A DNA stretch of 55,064 nt from Azospirillum brasilense (lineage in GTDB: Bacteria; Pseudomonadota; Alphaproteobacteria; Azospirillales; Azospirillaceae), in contig NZ_CP012917.1 in assembly GCF_001315015.1 (NCBI RefSeq), positions 590,001 through 645,064 of the forward strand, given 5' to 3'. Positions within the stretch are counted from its first letter, which is position 1; each line of letters starts with the position of its first letter. Positions 1-8,585 of the stretch are shown piece after piece. The notes under the pieces were generated by a model, which was given only the letters and a program-made list of their open reading frames with translations, searched no databases and was not told the origin of the DNA. The position numbers were made by a program, and so were the translations under genes.

Positions 1-975
1 CATGTCGACGTCGCCGCCCAGATGCTCGGCTTCCTGGAAGGAGCCGTCCGGGTCCTTCTTCACGTTGCGCAGATGGGCGAAGGTGACCTTCGGGGCGAAG
101 CGCTTGATCATCGCCGGCACGTCGTTCTTGGCCCCGGCGCCGAGCGAGCCGGTGCAGAAGGTGATGCCGTTGGCCTCCGAATCGATGACGTTGACGATGA
201 AATCCAGGTCGTCCTCGTTGCTGACGATGCGCGGCAGGCCCATCAGCGGACGCGGCGGGTCGTCGGGGTGGATGCACATGCGGATGCCCACCTCCTCCGC
301 CGTCGGGATCACCTCGCGCAGGAAATTGGCCAGCGTCTCGCGCAGCGCGCCGTGGCTCATGTCCTTGTAGCGGTCGAGCATCTTGCGCAGGCCCGGGATG
401 TCGTAGCGGTCGAAGGCGCCCGGCAGGCCGGCCATGATGTTGGCGAGCAGCCGCTTCTTGTCGTCCTCCGACGCCTTGTCGAACCAGGCGCGGGCGCGGG
501 CCAGCACCTCCGGCGCATGGTCGTTCTCGGCGCCCGGACGCTCCAGCATGAAGACGTCGAAGGCGGCGTGCTCATGGGCGTTGAAGCGCAGCGAGGTCCC
601 GCCGCCCGGCACCGGCGCGGCGAGGTCGGTGCGGGTCCAGTCGAGGATCGGCATGAAGTTGTAGCAGACCGTCGTCACCCCGCAGGCCGCGAGGTTGCGC
701 AGCGACTGGCGGTAGTTGTCGAACAGCGGGGTCAGGTCACCCTCGCCGATCTTGATGGACTCATGGATCGGCAGGCTTTCCACCACGCTCCAGCGCAGGC
801 CGAGCGAGGGGTCGGCGGCGATCATCGCCTTGCGCTCCTCGATCTCCTCGACCGACCAGACCACGCCGTAGGGGATCTGGTGCAGGGCGGTGACGATGCC
901 GGTGGCGCCGGTCTGACGGATGTGGTTGAGCCGGATCACATCGTCCGGGCCGAACCAACGCCAAGTCTGTTCCAT
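1..975 (-). CDS. uxuA: D-mannonate dehydratase, C-terminus outside window
   Basis: Dehydrates D-mannonate to 2-keto-3-deoxy-D-gluconate (KDG), the last specific step of the glucuronate branch, in the cytoplasm. The frame is open for 325 codons and runs off the left edge; the E. coli enzyme has about 394 residues, so roughly 70 are missing. The N-terminus MEQTWRWFGPDD and the blocks WSVVESLPIHE (about 62-72) and CYNFMPILDWTRTDL (about 104-118) match UxuA closely. The ATG at 975 follows AAGGAG at a normal distance. It lies 72 bp after uxuB and is the third gene of a gntR-uxuB-uxuA operon. Family assignment is firm. Confidence 0.95.
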   Translation of the reverse strand, partial: MEQTWRWFGPDDVIRLNHIRQTGATGIVTALHQIPYGVVWSVEEIEERKAMIAADPSLGLRWSVVESLPIHESIKIGEGDLTPLFDNYRQSLRNLAACGVTTVCYNFMPILDWTRTDLAAPVPGGGTSLRFNAHEHAAFDVFMLERPGAENDHAPEVLARARAWFDKASEDDKKRLLANIMAGLPGAFDRYDIPGLRKMLDRYKDMSHGALRETLANFLREVIPTAEEVGIRMCIHPDDPPRPLMGLPRIVSNEDDLDFIVNVIDSEANGITFCTGSLGAGAKNDVPAMIKRFAPKVTFAHLRNVKKDPDGSFQEAEHLGGDVDM

Positions 976-1047
976 GGTCTGCTCCTTGAAGAAGAGTGCT
1001 GTGCCGAGTCCGGCATGTCTCTAGGGGATTTGCAAAAAATGGGCGCC

Positions 1048-2532
1048 TCAGCCCGCCGTCGACTCCGCGGCGGACTGCACGACGGCGCGGGCGCCCTCGG
1101 CGTAGAGCCGGCGCAGCGCGTCGGTCACCGCACCGGTAAAGCGCGGGTCGCGCGGCAGGTCGTCGCCGAAGACGGCGCTCAGCCCGAACAGGGCGGACGC
1201 CAGACGATCGGCGTCCGGCCCGGCCTGCGCCGCCAGTTCGGCAAGCTTGGCGGACATGGGGTCGCGGACGTCGATGGGGCGGCCGGCCTCGTCGGTGCCG
1301 GAGACGTAGCGCATCCAGCCCGCCACCCCCAGCGCCAGCCGGTCGATCGGCGCCCCGGCGGCCAGCCGGTCGCGGATGGTGCCGAGCAGTCGCTGCGGCA
1401 GCTTCTGCGTGCCGTCCATGGCGATCTGCCAGGTGCGGTGGCGCAGGGCGGGATTGCGGAAGCGTTCGATCAGCGCGTCCTTGTAGTGGCCGAGGTCGGC
1501 GCCCGGCGGCATGTGCAGCGTCGGCCCGGACTCCTCGTCCATCAGGGCGCGGATCAGCCGGGCGAAGGCCGGGTCGGCCATGGTGTCCGACACCGTCTCG
1601 TAGCCGGCAAGGTAGCCGAGATAGGCGAGCGTGGAGTGGCTGCCGTTCAGCAGGCGCAGCTTCATCGTCTCATAGGGATGGACGTCGGGGACCAGCTCCG
1701 CCCCTTCCAGCTCCCAGGCCGGGCGCCCGGTGGGGAAACGGTCCTCGATCACCCATTGGCTGAACGGCTCGGTCACCACCGGCCAGGAGTCGCGCAGGCC
1801 CAGCCCATCCGACACGCGGTCGCGGTCGGCGTCGGTGGTCGCCGGCACGATGCGGTCCACCATGCTGTTCGGGCAGGCGACGTTTCCGGCGAACCACGTC
1901 CCCAGCGCGGGGTCGCGCAGCTCAGCGTAGCGGCGCAGCAGGCCCGCGGCGGTGTCGCCGTTGCTCGGCAGGTTGTCGCAGCTCAGCACCGTGAAGGGCT
2001 CCACCCCGGTGGCGCGGCGGCGGATCAGAGCCTCCACCAGGAAGCCGGGCACGCTGCGCGGGCGTTCCGGGTTGGCGAGGTCGTGGACGATGTCCGGATG
2101 GGCCTCGTTCAGCGCGCCGGTCGCCGGGTCGTGGCAATAGCCCTTCTCCGTGACGGTCAGGGTGACGATGCGGACGGACGGGCGGGTCAGGAGGTCCAGC
2201 ACCGCGGCGGGGTCCTCCGGAGCAACCAGCAGTTCGGTGACCGAGCCGATCACCCGCAGCCGCTCGCCGGCGGCGTCGCGCACCGCGACGGTGTAGAGGC
2301 CACCCTGCGGCTCCAGCGCGTCGCGCGTGTCGGGGCTGCGCAGGCTGACCCCGACGATCCCCCAGGGACCGAAGGACCGGGCCAGGGCGGCGTCGGTGTA
2401 GACGGCCTGATGGGCGCGGTGGAAGGCGCCGATGCCCAGATGGACGATGCCGGTGGTCAGCGCGGCACGGTCATAGCCGGGGCGCTGCACGCCATGGCGC
2501 AGCGAGGGCAGCGTGTCGGGGCTCAGGCGCAT
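1048..2532 (-). CDS. uxuB: Fructuronate reductase (mannitol dehydrogenase family)
   Basis: NAD-dependent reduction of D-fructuronate to D-mannonate. The 494-residue length is right for the long-chain mannitol dehydrogenase family. The N-terminal nucleotide-binding segment GIVHLGIGAFHRAHQA lies at about 28-43. The family signature K-x-R-x-x-N-x-x-H is K291, N296 and H299 (KLRLLNGSHS), and SCDNLPSNG lies at 184-192. The ATG at 2532 has GGAG upstream. It starts 21 bp after the GntR gene, so they are co-transcribed. No separate tagaturonate reductase (UxaB) is present in the window; this enzyme might also serve tagaturonate, but that is only inference. Confidence 0.92.
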   Translation of the reverse strand: MRLSPDTLPSLRHGVQRPGYDRAALTTGIVHLGIGAFHRAHQAVYTDAALARSFGPWGIVGVSLRSPDTRDALEPQGGLYTVAVRDAAGERLRVIGSVTELLVAPEDPAAVLDLLTRPSVRIVTLTVTEKGYCHDPATGALNEAHPDIVHDLANPERPRSVPGFLVEALIRRRATGVEPFTVLSCDNLPSNGDTAAGLLRRYAELRDPALGTWFAGNVACPNSMVDRIVPATTDADRDRVSDGLGLRDSWPVVTEPFSQWVIEDRFPTGRPAWELEGAELVPDVHPYETMKLRLLNGSHSTLAYLGYLAGYETVSDTMADPAFARLIRALMDEESGPTLHMPPGADLGHYKDALIERFRNPALRHRTWQIAMDGTQKLPQRLLGTIRDRLAAGAPIDRLALGVAGWMRYVSGTDEAGRPIDVRDPMSAKLAELAAQAGPDADRLASALFGLSAVFGDDLPRDPRFTGAVTDALRRLYAEGARAVVQSAAESTAG

Positions 2533-2553
2533 GGAACACTCCGCATAAGGGCT

Positions 2554-3258
2554 TTACGTCTCGAAGAAGTGGCTGTTGGTTCGGGCGATCTCGTCCACCG
2601 CAGCGAAGACGGTGCGCAGATGGGCGCGCATGGCCTCCTCCGCCCCGTCGGGGTCGCGGGCGGCGACGCGGTCCACGATGCTCTGGTGCTCGCCGACGAT
2701 CTTGGCCGCCCAGCCTTCGCTGTGCAGCGACAGGAAGCGCACGCGGTCGAGCTGCGCCTTGACGGCGACCAGCAGGTCCCACACCGCCGGACGCCCGGCG
2801 ATGCGGGCCAGTTCGGCGTGAGTGGCCTCGTCCAGGGCGAAGAACTCGGAATGGCGGTCGGGGGACATCACCGCGCGGTGCGAGTCGAGAAGCCGGGTGA
2901 GCGAGGCGTCGTCCGCCGCCTCCGCCCGCTCGGCGGCCAGACGCACGGTCCGGCATTCCAGGGTTTCGCGGATGAACTGGCTGTCGGACACCGCCGAGAG
3001 CTGGATCGGCGCCACGAAGGTGCCGACCTGCGGCACGATGCGCAGGAACCCCTCGTCGGCCAGCCGGCGGAAGGCTTCGCGCACCGGGGTGCGGCTGACG
3101 CCGTAGCGGGCGGCCACGCGGGTTTCCGAAATCCCCTCGCCGGGGCGGATCTCCCCCGACAGCACGGCGGCGCGCAGGGCGTCGTAGACCCCGTGCAGGC
3201 GGGGGCCGCGGATATCGGTGGGGGTGGATGAGGTCGGCGAGTCGGTCATGGCGTCCAT
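2554..3258 (-). CDS. FadR-type GntR regulator of the uxuBA operon
   Basis: Transcription factor with an N-terminal winged helix (recognition region YGVSRTPVREAFRRLADEG) and a C-terminal FCD ligand domain containing metal-site-like D and H residues (for example LDEATHAELA and EHQSIVDRV). As the first gene of gntR-uxuB-uxuA it probably responds to a hexuronate intermediate. The frame is open further upstream, but a perfect palindrome at 3270-3283 overlaps that extension, so I start at ATG 3258; ATG 3249 is equally possible. Neither start has a strong Shine-Dalgarno. It is the more divergent of the three FadR-type regulators in the region. Confidence 0.85.
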   Translation of the reverse strand: MDAMTDSPTSSTPTDIRGPRLHGVYDALRAAVLSGEIRPGEGISETRVAARYGVSRTPVREAFRRLADEGFLRIVPQVGTFVAPIQLSAVSDSQFIRETLECRTVRLAAERAEAADDASLTRLLDSHRAVMSPDRHSEFFALDEATHAELARIAGRPAVWDLLVAVKAQLDRVRFLSLHSEGWAAKIVGEHQSIVDRVAARDPDGAEEAMRAHLRTVFAAVDEIARTNSHFFET

Positions 3259-3269
3259 CGCGGCAACTT

Positions 3270-3305
3270 GCATACTAGTATGCCATTGCAGACGGTGGCT
3301 GGCAA
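3270..3305 (-). promoter_or_regulatory. Uronate operator 1 and promoter of gntR-uxuB-uxuA
   Basis: GCATACTAGTATGC at 3270-3283 is a perfect 14-bp palindrome. On the minus strand TTGCCA (3305-3300) and CATACT (3282-3277) form a possible -35/-10 pair 17 bp apart, with the palindrome covering the -10. The core TACTAGTA recurs at other uronate promoters in this window. Auto-repression by the adjacent GntR protein is the simplest reading. Confidence 0.7.
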
Positions 3306-3685
3306 GGGGGTGGCGACGGAAGGGCGGCGCATCGTTGAAAAATGAGAATCGAAGGCAGGACGGCTCTGAATCTGCATCCATGGACGCCAAGAGCAATGAG
3401 CGGTGGGCGAACTGCCCCGATATAGCCGGCCCCGATACAGATCGTTCTGAACGGCAACCAGCACGGCAATCGCACGAGGGCGCGTTTCCGGGTCACGTCC
3501 CTGAGCGTGGCGTAGGAACTGTCTGCTGGCGGCATAAGCATGCCCGGAGTCCGCCTGAACGGCGGCTCCGGGCTCCTCGGGGCGAGGAAAAACGCTCTAT
3601 TCCGACCGGAACGGGTGTCAACAACGCCATTTTCAAACCTCAGCGGAGGCAATGGCGCTGCACAGCCCCGTTATTCCGCGCCTTG
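3306..3685. other. Gene-free stretch with a large hairpin
   Basis: No convincing ORF is seen between the uxu promoter and the end of the lectin-like gene. The notable structure is a bulged hairpin at 3542-3573: arms GCCCGGAG and CCGCC pair with GGCGG and CTCCGGGC around loop TGAAC. No T-run follows on either strand, so it is not a clear intrinsic terminator, although it lies where the minus-strand gene at 3686-4642 should end. A second small hairpin (CCTCG GGG CGAGG) follows at about 3576-3588. Confidence 0.45.
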
Positions 3686-4642
3686 CTAGGCCTCAACCGT
3701 CGTCATGTAAATGCCGTCATCGCCCGAACCATTCCAGAACAGGTGCGGCGTCTGTTTGTACGTGATGGCGCAGGGACTGGTGCCGTCGAGGATACCGGGA
3801 ACACCGTTCGGGCAGGCGACATGCACCTGTTTCGTCCAAATCTTGTCGCCTGTGCCGTCATAGGAAGTGACGTAGATGCCATCCTGGCCAGCTCCGGCAT
3901 AGAACACCAGAAGCTGGTAGGTGCCGCCGCTGAGGCAGGCCGTTGGGCTGGTGTTTTTTCGGAAGCCCATGTCCTTGATCTGCCCCTTGATCCCGACCGG
4001 CGGCTGCCAGCCACGATTGGTCAGAACGGTGTAGAATGTGCCATCGCCGCCGGCACCATTATAGAACAAATAGAAATCTGCCATGTATTCGATGGCGAAG
4101 GGGTTGGTGCCACTGGCAATTCCCATATTTGGGACGGACGTATTGACCCTGGTCTGACCTGTCCAGGTATTGTGGTCCAGGAAACTGTAATAGACACCAT
4201 TATCACTGGACCCAACCCAGAACAGGTATGGTCTTTCATAAACGGTCGCAGCCGGGCTGGTGCCTTTCAAGAAGCTCATGGCCCCGATAAGGGCCTTGAC
4301 GGCTATGGGACCTTTGACCTCGTTGCCATCATAAGTGATGTAATAGGTGCCGTCACTCCCAGCACCATTATAGAAGACGTAAAGCAAATCATGCGCCACC
4401 ACGGCAGACGGGTTGCTGTTCTCAGCGATACCGACACCACCGACCACGCCGCCGAGTTGGATCGGATCGACCCAGTCCTTTCCATCATAGGTGATGAAAT
4501 ACAAACCGTCCCCACCGGCGCCATTGTAAATTACATACAGCTTATCACGATACACCGCTGCGGACGGACTACCCTTGATTCCAACATTCTTGACGTAGCT
4601 GCCTAGATTGATCTGATCGGTGAACTTCATGGATCGCCCCAT
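3686..4642 (-). CDS. Six-repeat beta-propeller, lectin-like protein
   Basis: A 318-residue protein made almost entirely of six repeats of about 50 residues, each with the pattern (G)(T/S)SP-x-A-x-x-Y ... LYVFYNGAGxDGxYYxTYDG. Such repeats are typical of bacterial lectin-like or carbohydrate-binding beta-propellers, but no ligand can be read from the sequence. There is no signal peptide. ATG 4642 and ATG 4630 (MKFTDQINLG) are both possible, neither with a strong ribosome site. Base composition is near 50% GC, far below the neighbours, and codon use differs, which suggests recent acquisition. The protein lies between two uronate operons but shows no link to uronate catabolism. Confidence 0.7.
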   Translation of the reverse strand: MGRSMKFTDQINLGSYVKNVGIKGSPSAAVYRDKLYVIYNGAGGDGLYFITYDGKDWVDPIQLGGVVGGVGIAENSNPSAVVAHDLLYVFYNGAGSDGTYYITYDGNEVKGPIAVKALIGAMSFLKGTSPAATVYERPYLFWVGSSDNGVYYSFLDHNTWTGQTRVNTSVPNMGIASGTNPFAIEYMADFYLFYNGAGGDGTFYTVLTNRGWQPPVGIKGQIKDMGFRKNTSPTACLSGGTYQLLVFYAGAGQDGIYVTSYDGTGDKIWTKQVHVACPNGVPGILDGTSPCAITYKQTPHLFWNGSGDDGIYMTTVEA

Positions 4643-4803
4643 CCTGTCTCGGCACGCAGCAATATGGCTGCCGCCACCACCATATCCCGGTTGGTTGCAT
4701 AATCATCGCAGATATTCTCCATTACGATGATGCCAGCCAAACACGCCTTCCCTACAGCGCCTCACCCCCCGGAAAAATGTTCGCCCCTTCCTCAAAATCA
4801 GGC

Positions 4804-4833
4804 TTGCGCGCCACGCTGATATATTAATATGCT
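4804..4833 (+). promoter_or_regulatory. Uronate operator 2 and promoter of gntR-kduD-kdgF
   Basis: TTGCGC at 4804-4809 and TATGCT at 4828-4833 are separated by 18 bp. TGATATATTAATATGC (4817-4832) contains the perfect palindrome ATATTAATAT (4821-4830), which overlaps the -10. The geometry matches the promoters at 16558, 17142 and 20384. Confidence 0.75.
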
Positions 4834-4899
4834 CTTCCTCAAGGAACAGCACGGACCGGCCCCGCATGGGGCACGGGCCGGCGCATGGGGAGGACTGCA

Positions 4900-5724
4900 A
4901 TGGCTTCGAACTCCAGGCGCGCCCTGGACGCTCAACCGCCCGGAACCGCTCCGGGGACCGTGCCCGGCAAGGTGCTTGGAACCGCGAAGGAACCGCGCCT
5001 GTCCGCCCGCGCCACGGCCACCGCGGAGATTTACCGGTCGTTGCGCGGGGACATCGTGGCCATGCGGCGCAAGCCGGGGGAGCCCATTGTGGAGAAGCAC
5101 GTCGCGGAGTCCTTCGGCGTCAGCCGCACCCCGGTGCGTGAGGCTCTGCTGCGGCTGGCCGACGACGGGCTGGTCGAGATCTTCCCGCAGTCCGGCACCT
5201 TCGTCTCCCGCATCCCGGTCAACGCCCTTCCCGAAGCGGTGGTGATCCGCACCTCGCTGGAATGCACCGCGGTCCGCTACGCCGCCGTCCGCGCCGCGCG
5301 CAGTCAGATCGCAGCGCTGCGGGCCAACATCCTGCTCCAGCAGGAGACGATGGCGGCGGGCGATCTCGATGGTTTCCATGAGGCGGACGAGGCGTTCCAC
5401 AGCCTGATTTCCGAGATCGCCGGCTTCCCCGGCCTGTGGAACATGGCCCAGCAGGTGAAGATGCAGGTGGACCGCTACCGCCGTCTGACCCTGCCCGAGC
5501 CGGGCCGCATCCCGCATGTCCTGGCCGAGCACGGCGGCATCGTCGACGCCATCGCGGCGCGCGACCCGGCCGAGGCGGAGCGGCTGATGACGATCCATCT
5601 CGGCGCCCTGCTGGAGTCCGTTCCGAACACCCAGGGGGCCAACCCCTTCTTCTTCTCCGGCGCACAGCCGGACGACCTGTCGAAGACCCCGCCGAAGACG
5701 AAGACAGAAAGCACCCCGTCATGA
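4900..5724 (+). CDS. FadR-type GntR regulator, kduD operon
   Basis: A 274-residue regulator: a disordered N-terminus of about 40 residues, a GntR winged helix with FGVSRTPVREALLRLADDG, then an FCD all-helical domain (EADEAFHSLI, EHGGIVDAI, MTIHLGAL). The ATG at 4900 follows GGGGAGG; an in-frame ATG at 4885 lies within the ribosome site and is less likely. Its stop overlaps the start of kduD as ATGA, so translation is coupled. It is closely similar along its whole length to the regulator at 15580-16374, including FPQSGTFVSRIP, so both probably read the same operator. Confidence 0.88.
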   Translation: MASNSRRALDAQPPGTAPGTVPGKVLGTAKEPRLSARATATAEIYRSLRGDIVAMRRKPGEPIVEKHVAESFGVSRTPVREALLRLADDGLVEIFPQSGTFVSRIPVNALPEAVVIRTSLECTAVRYAAVRAARSQIAALRANILLQQETMAAGDLDGFHEADEAFHSLISEIAGFPGLWNMAQQVKMQVDRYRRLTLPEPGRIPHVLAEHGGIVDAIAARDPAEAERLMTIHLGALLESVPNTQGANPFFFSGAQPDDLSKTPPKTKTESTPS

Positions 5725-6479
5725 CCAACCCCTTCGACCTCTCCGGCAAGACCGCCCTGGTCACCGGCGGCAACGGCGGCATCGGGCAGGCCATCGCGGT
5801 CGCCCTGGCGCGGGCCGGCGCCGACATCGCCGTGGCCGGGCGCACCCCGCCGGACGAGACGCGCGCCCTGGTCGAGGGGCTGGGCCGCCGCTTCGCCGCG
5901 ATCCCCGCCGACCTGTCGAGCATCGCCCCGATCCCCGCACTGATGGAGGAAACGGTCGGCACGCTCGGCGGGCTGGACATCCTGGTCAACAACGCCGGGC
6001 TGATCCGCCGCGACGACCCGCTGGACTTCACCGAGGCCGATTGGGACGCCGTTCTGGACGTGAACCTGAAGTCGGTCTTCTTCCTCTGCCAAGCCTTCGG
6101 GCGCTACGCGCTGGGCAATGGGCGGAAGGGCAAGATCATCAACATCGCCTCGATGCTGTCCTTCCAGGGCGGCATCCGCGTGCCCTCCTACGCGGCGTCG
6201 AAGAGCGGCATCGCCGGGATCACCCGGCTGCTCGCCAACGAATGGGCGGGCAAGGGCATCAACGTGAACGCCATCGCGCCGGGATACGTCGCGACCAGCG
6301 TCACCACCGCGCTGCGCGCCGACGAGCGCCGCAACGCCGAAATTCTGGCCCGCATCCCCGCCGGACGCTGGAGCGAGCCCGCCGACATGGGCGGTCCCGC
6401 GGTGTTCCTGGCCTCCGATGCGTCCGATTACGTCCACGGCACGATCCTGCCGGTGGACGGCGGCTGGCTCGCCCGCTGA
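5721..6479 (+). CDS. kduD: 2-deoxy-D-gluconate 3-dehydrogenase / DKI reductase (SDR)
   Basis: Short-chain dehydrogenase that reduces 2,5-diketo-3-deoxygluconate to KDG in pectin and uronate breakdown. It has 252 residues. The cofactor loop TGGNGGIG is at 15-22, NNAG at 90-93, and the catalytic set is S144, Y157 and K161. The segment IASMLSFQGGIRVPSYAASK is the KduD hallmark. The start overlaps the gntR stop by four bases, and the cupin gene follows 34 bp later. Confidence 0.9.
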   Translation: MTNPFDLSGKTALVTGGNGGIGQAIAVALARAGADIAVAGRTPPDETRALVEGLGRRFAAIPADLSSIAPIPALMEETVGTLGGLDILVNNAGLIRRDDPLDFTEADWDAVLDVNLKSVFFLCQAFGRYALGNGRKGKIINIASMLSFQGGIRVPSYAASKSGIAGITRLLANEWAGKGINVNAIAPGYVATSVTTALRADERRNAEILARIPAGRWSEPADMGGPAVFLASDASDYVHGTILPVDGGWLAR

Positions 6480-6513
6480 CGGGTGGGCCCGCACTAGTAA
6501 AGGGAAGACGAGG

Positions 6514-6849
6514 ATGAGCACGGACGTTTTCGTGATCGACGAGGCGGTGGACTGGCAGGACCTGGGCGCCGGGGTGCGCCGCAAGATCCTCGGCCACAAC
6601 GACGCCATGATGATGGTGCGCGTGGAGTTCGAGACCGGCGCCATCGGGCCGCAGCACCGCCACCCGCACGTCCAGTGCGCCGTGGTCGAGAAGGGCGCCT
6701 TCGACGTCACCATCGAAGGCGTCACCCGGCGGCTGGGCACCGGCGACGGCTACATGGTGCCGTCCAACGCCCTGCACGGCGTCGTGGCGCTGGAGCCGGG
6801 CGTCCTGCTCGACATCTTCACGCCCCCGCGCGAGGACTTCCTCGCCTGA
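6514..6849 (+). CDS. kdgF: KdgF-type cupin (unsaturated uronate linearisation)
   Basis: A 111-residue single-domain cupin. KdgF proteins open 4,5-unsaturated monouronates released from pectin or alginate oligomers to the linear ketouronate. The metal-site pattern is visible as H48, H50 and Q54 (QHRHPHVQ) with H88 (VPSNALHG). A ribosome site (GGGAAGACGAGG) sits directly before ATG 6514. Its place after kduD and before a TRAP system supports uronate metabolism. Small cupins are hard to assign, so the exact reaction is less certain than the fold. Confidence 0.8.
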   Translation: MSTDVFVIDEAVDWQDLGAGVRRKILGHNDAMMMVRVEFETGAIGPQHRHPHVQCAVVEKGAFDVTIEGVTRRLGTGDGYMVPSNALHGVVALEPGVLLDIFTPPREDFLA

Positions 6850-6982
6850 ACGACATCACCCACCGACCTTCACCCGCTGGCCGGCGCGCGGGAACACGCG
6901 CCGGACGGCTCCCGGACCCAACCGTCCAAACCAAAGAACCAGCCTAAAAACCGCTGCTTAAGAATCGCCAGGAGGACACGCT

Positions 6983-7972
6983 ATGCATCTTTCGACCCGC
7001 GGTATCCGCGCCGCCCTTCTCGCCGCCTGCGCGGCCTGCACCCTGCTCGCCACCCCGGTCGTGGCCCGCGATTTCCGCTCCGCGGACATCCACCCGGCCG
7101 ACTACCCGACCGTCGAGGCCGTGAAGTACGTCGACAAGCTCCTGAAGGAGCGGACCGGCGGCAAGCTCGGCGTGAAGGTCTACCCGAACGGCGCGCTCGG
7201 CACCGAGAAGGACACCATCGAGCAGCTGAAGATCGGCGGGCTCGACATGATGCGCATCAACGTGGCGCCGCTGAACAACGTCGTCCCGGAGACGATGGTC
7301 ACCGCCCTGCCCTTCATCTTCCGCTCCACCGAGCACATGCGCGCCGTGCTGGATGGCCCGATCGGCGACGAGATCCTGGCGGCCATGGAAAGCCAGGGCA
7401 TGATCGGCCTCGCCTTCTACGACAGCGGCTCGCGCAGCATGTATTCGGCCGCCAAGCCTTACAAGACGCTGGCCGACATGAAGGGCGCCAAGATCCGCGT
7501 CCAGCAGTCGGACCTGTTCGTCGCCATGATCCAGGCGCTGGGCGCCAACGCCACGCCGATGCCCTTCGGCGAGGTCTACACCGCGCTGAAGACCGGCATC
7601 GTCGACGCGGCGGAGAACAACTACCCGTCCTACGAGTCCTCGCGCCACTTCGAGGCCGCCAAGTACTTCACCCTGACCGAGCACGCGATGGCGCCGGAAG
7701 TGCTGGTCTTCTCGAAGGTTTCGTGGGACCGCCTGTCCAAGGACGACCAGGCGGCCATCCGCAAGGCCGCCAAGGACTCCGTCCCCTACATGCGCAAGCT
7801 GTGGGACGAGCGTGAGATGAAGTCCAAGGACGTCGTCGTGAAGGCCGGCGCCCAGATCGTCGAGGTCGCGAACAAGCAGGAGTTCATCGACGCGATGGCT
7901 CCCGTCTACAAGCAGTTCGCGAGCACGCCGAAGCTGGACGGCCTCGTGAAGCGCATCCAGGACACGAAGTAA
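6983..7972 (+). CDS. TRAP transporter substrate-binding protein (DctP family)
   Basis: Periplasmic acid-binding protein of 329 residues with a signal peptide at 1-29 (cleavage near VVA-RD). The DctP features are present: KIRVQQS with the conserved carboxylate-binding arginine R172, and AAENNYPSYES at about 209-219. GGAGG precedes ATG 6983. The position behind kduD-kdgF in the uronate regulon points to glucuronate, galacturonate or unsaturated uronates; several characterised DctP proteins bind such sugars. The ligand is inferred from context only. Confidence 0.88.
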   Translation: MHLSTRGIRAALLAACAACTLLATPVVARDFRSADIHPADYPTVEAVKYVDKLLKERTGGKLGVKVYPNGALGTEKDTIEQLKIGGLDMMRINVAPLNNVVPETMVTALPFIFRSTEHMRAVLDGPIGDEILAAMESQGMIGLAFYDSGSRSMYSAAKPYKTLADMKGAKIRVQQSDLFVAMIQALGANATPMPFGEVYTALKTGIVDAAENNYPSYESSRHFEAAKYFTLTEHAMAPEVLVFSKVSWDRLSKDDQAAIRKAAKDSVPYMRKLWDEREMKSKDVVVKAGAQIVEVANKQEFIDAMAPVYKQFASTPKLDGLVKRIQDTK

Positions 7973-7983
7973 GCACAGTCGAA

Positions 7984-8023
7984 CGCGGCGCTTCCCTTCG
8001 GCAGACCGAAGGGCGGCGCCGCG
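7984..8023 (+). terminator. Hairpin between dctP and dctQ (attenuator or processing stem)
   Basis: An inner stem CCCTTCGG (7994-8001) pairs with CCGAAGGG (8006-8013) around CAGA. An outer stem 7984-7991 pairs with 8016-8023. Only a weak T-rich stretch (TCCTTT) follows. Such stems after binding-protein genes usually stabilise the upstream message or limit read-through, giving more binding protein than permease. Confidence 0.65.
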
Positions 8024-8045
8024 TCCTTTGAGGGGAACCGGCGGC

Positions 8046-8585
8046 ATGGATGTCGAGCTGCAAGCAATGGATCACAGCCCCCCGCAGAGCGCGGGCCTGT
8101 TGACGCGGGTGAACGCGCGGCTGGCGCGGTCGGGAATGTGCGTCGCGATGGTCGGCCTGATGGCCATCGTGGGCGTGGTGTTCTATCAGGTCTTCGGCCG
8201 CTACGTGCTGAACAACTCGCCGACCTGGGCGGAGAGTCTGGCCATCGTGCTGGTCCTCTACGTCACCCTCATCGGCGCCGCCGTCGGGGTCCGCGACGCC
8301 GGCCACATCGGCCTGGAGTCCTTCCTCGTCATGCTGCCCGACGCCATCCGCCGCAAGGTCGAGATCGTCATCTACGCCCTCGTCGGCGTCTTCGGCGCCT
8401 GCATGGCCTACAACGGCTGGGTCCTCGGCACCTCCGTCGCCGCCTACTACATCCCCAACCTGCACGTCTCCGAAGCCGTCCGCTACATCCCGCTCGTGCT
8501 CTCCGGCGCCCTGATCGTGCTCTTCTCCATCGAGCACATCGTCGCCATCATCCGCGGCGAGGAGGTCGCGCCGTCATGGAACTGA
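8046..8585 (+). CDS. TRAP transporter small permease (DctQ family)
   Basis: A 179-residue inner-membrane protein with four predicted membrane segments (about 31-50, 65-84, 104-124 and 145-165). The DctQ pattern VFYQVFGRYVLNNSPTWAES is visible near the first and second. I start at ATG 8046, preceded by GAGGGGAACC; a TTG at 8028 would only add six residues. It overlaps dctM by 10 bp, so the two are translationally coupled. It forms the membrane complex with the DctM at 8576-9859. Confidence 0.88.
   Translation: MDVELQAMDHSPPQSAGLLTRVNARLARSGMCVAMVGLMAIVGVVFYQVFGRYVLNNSPTWAESLAIVLVLYVTLIGAAVGVRDAGHIGLESFLVMLPDAIRRKVEIVIYALVGVFGACMAYNGWVLGTSVAAYYIPNLHVSEAVRYIPLVLSGALIVLFSIEHIVAIIRGEEVAPSWN

Noticed and set aside
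22..3231. Very long plus-strand open frame opposite uxuA, uxuB and gntR
   Set aside because: Composition is Ala/Arg/Gly/His/Val-rich without domains, and it is the complement of three clear genes. Long antisense frames are expected at this GC content.
3218..4606. 462-codon plus-strand frame opposite the lectin-like gene
   Set aside because: The minus-strand frame has a regular six-fold repeat with conserved aromatic and glycine positions; the plus frame has no recognisable domain or ribosome site.
6493..6499. ACTAGTA between kduD and kdgF as another uronate operator
   Set aside because: Only the central seven bases match; the flanking TAT/ATA arms and a promoter are missing.
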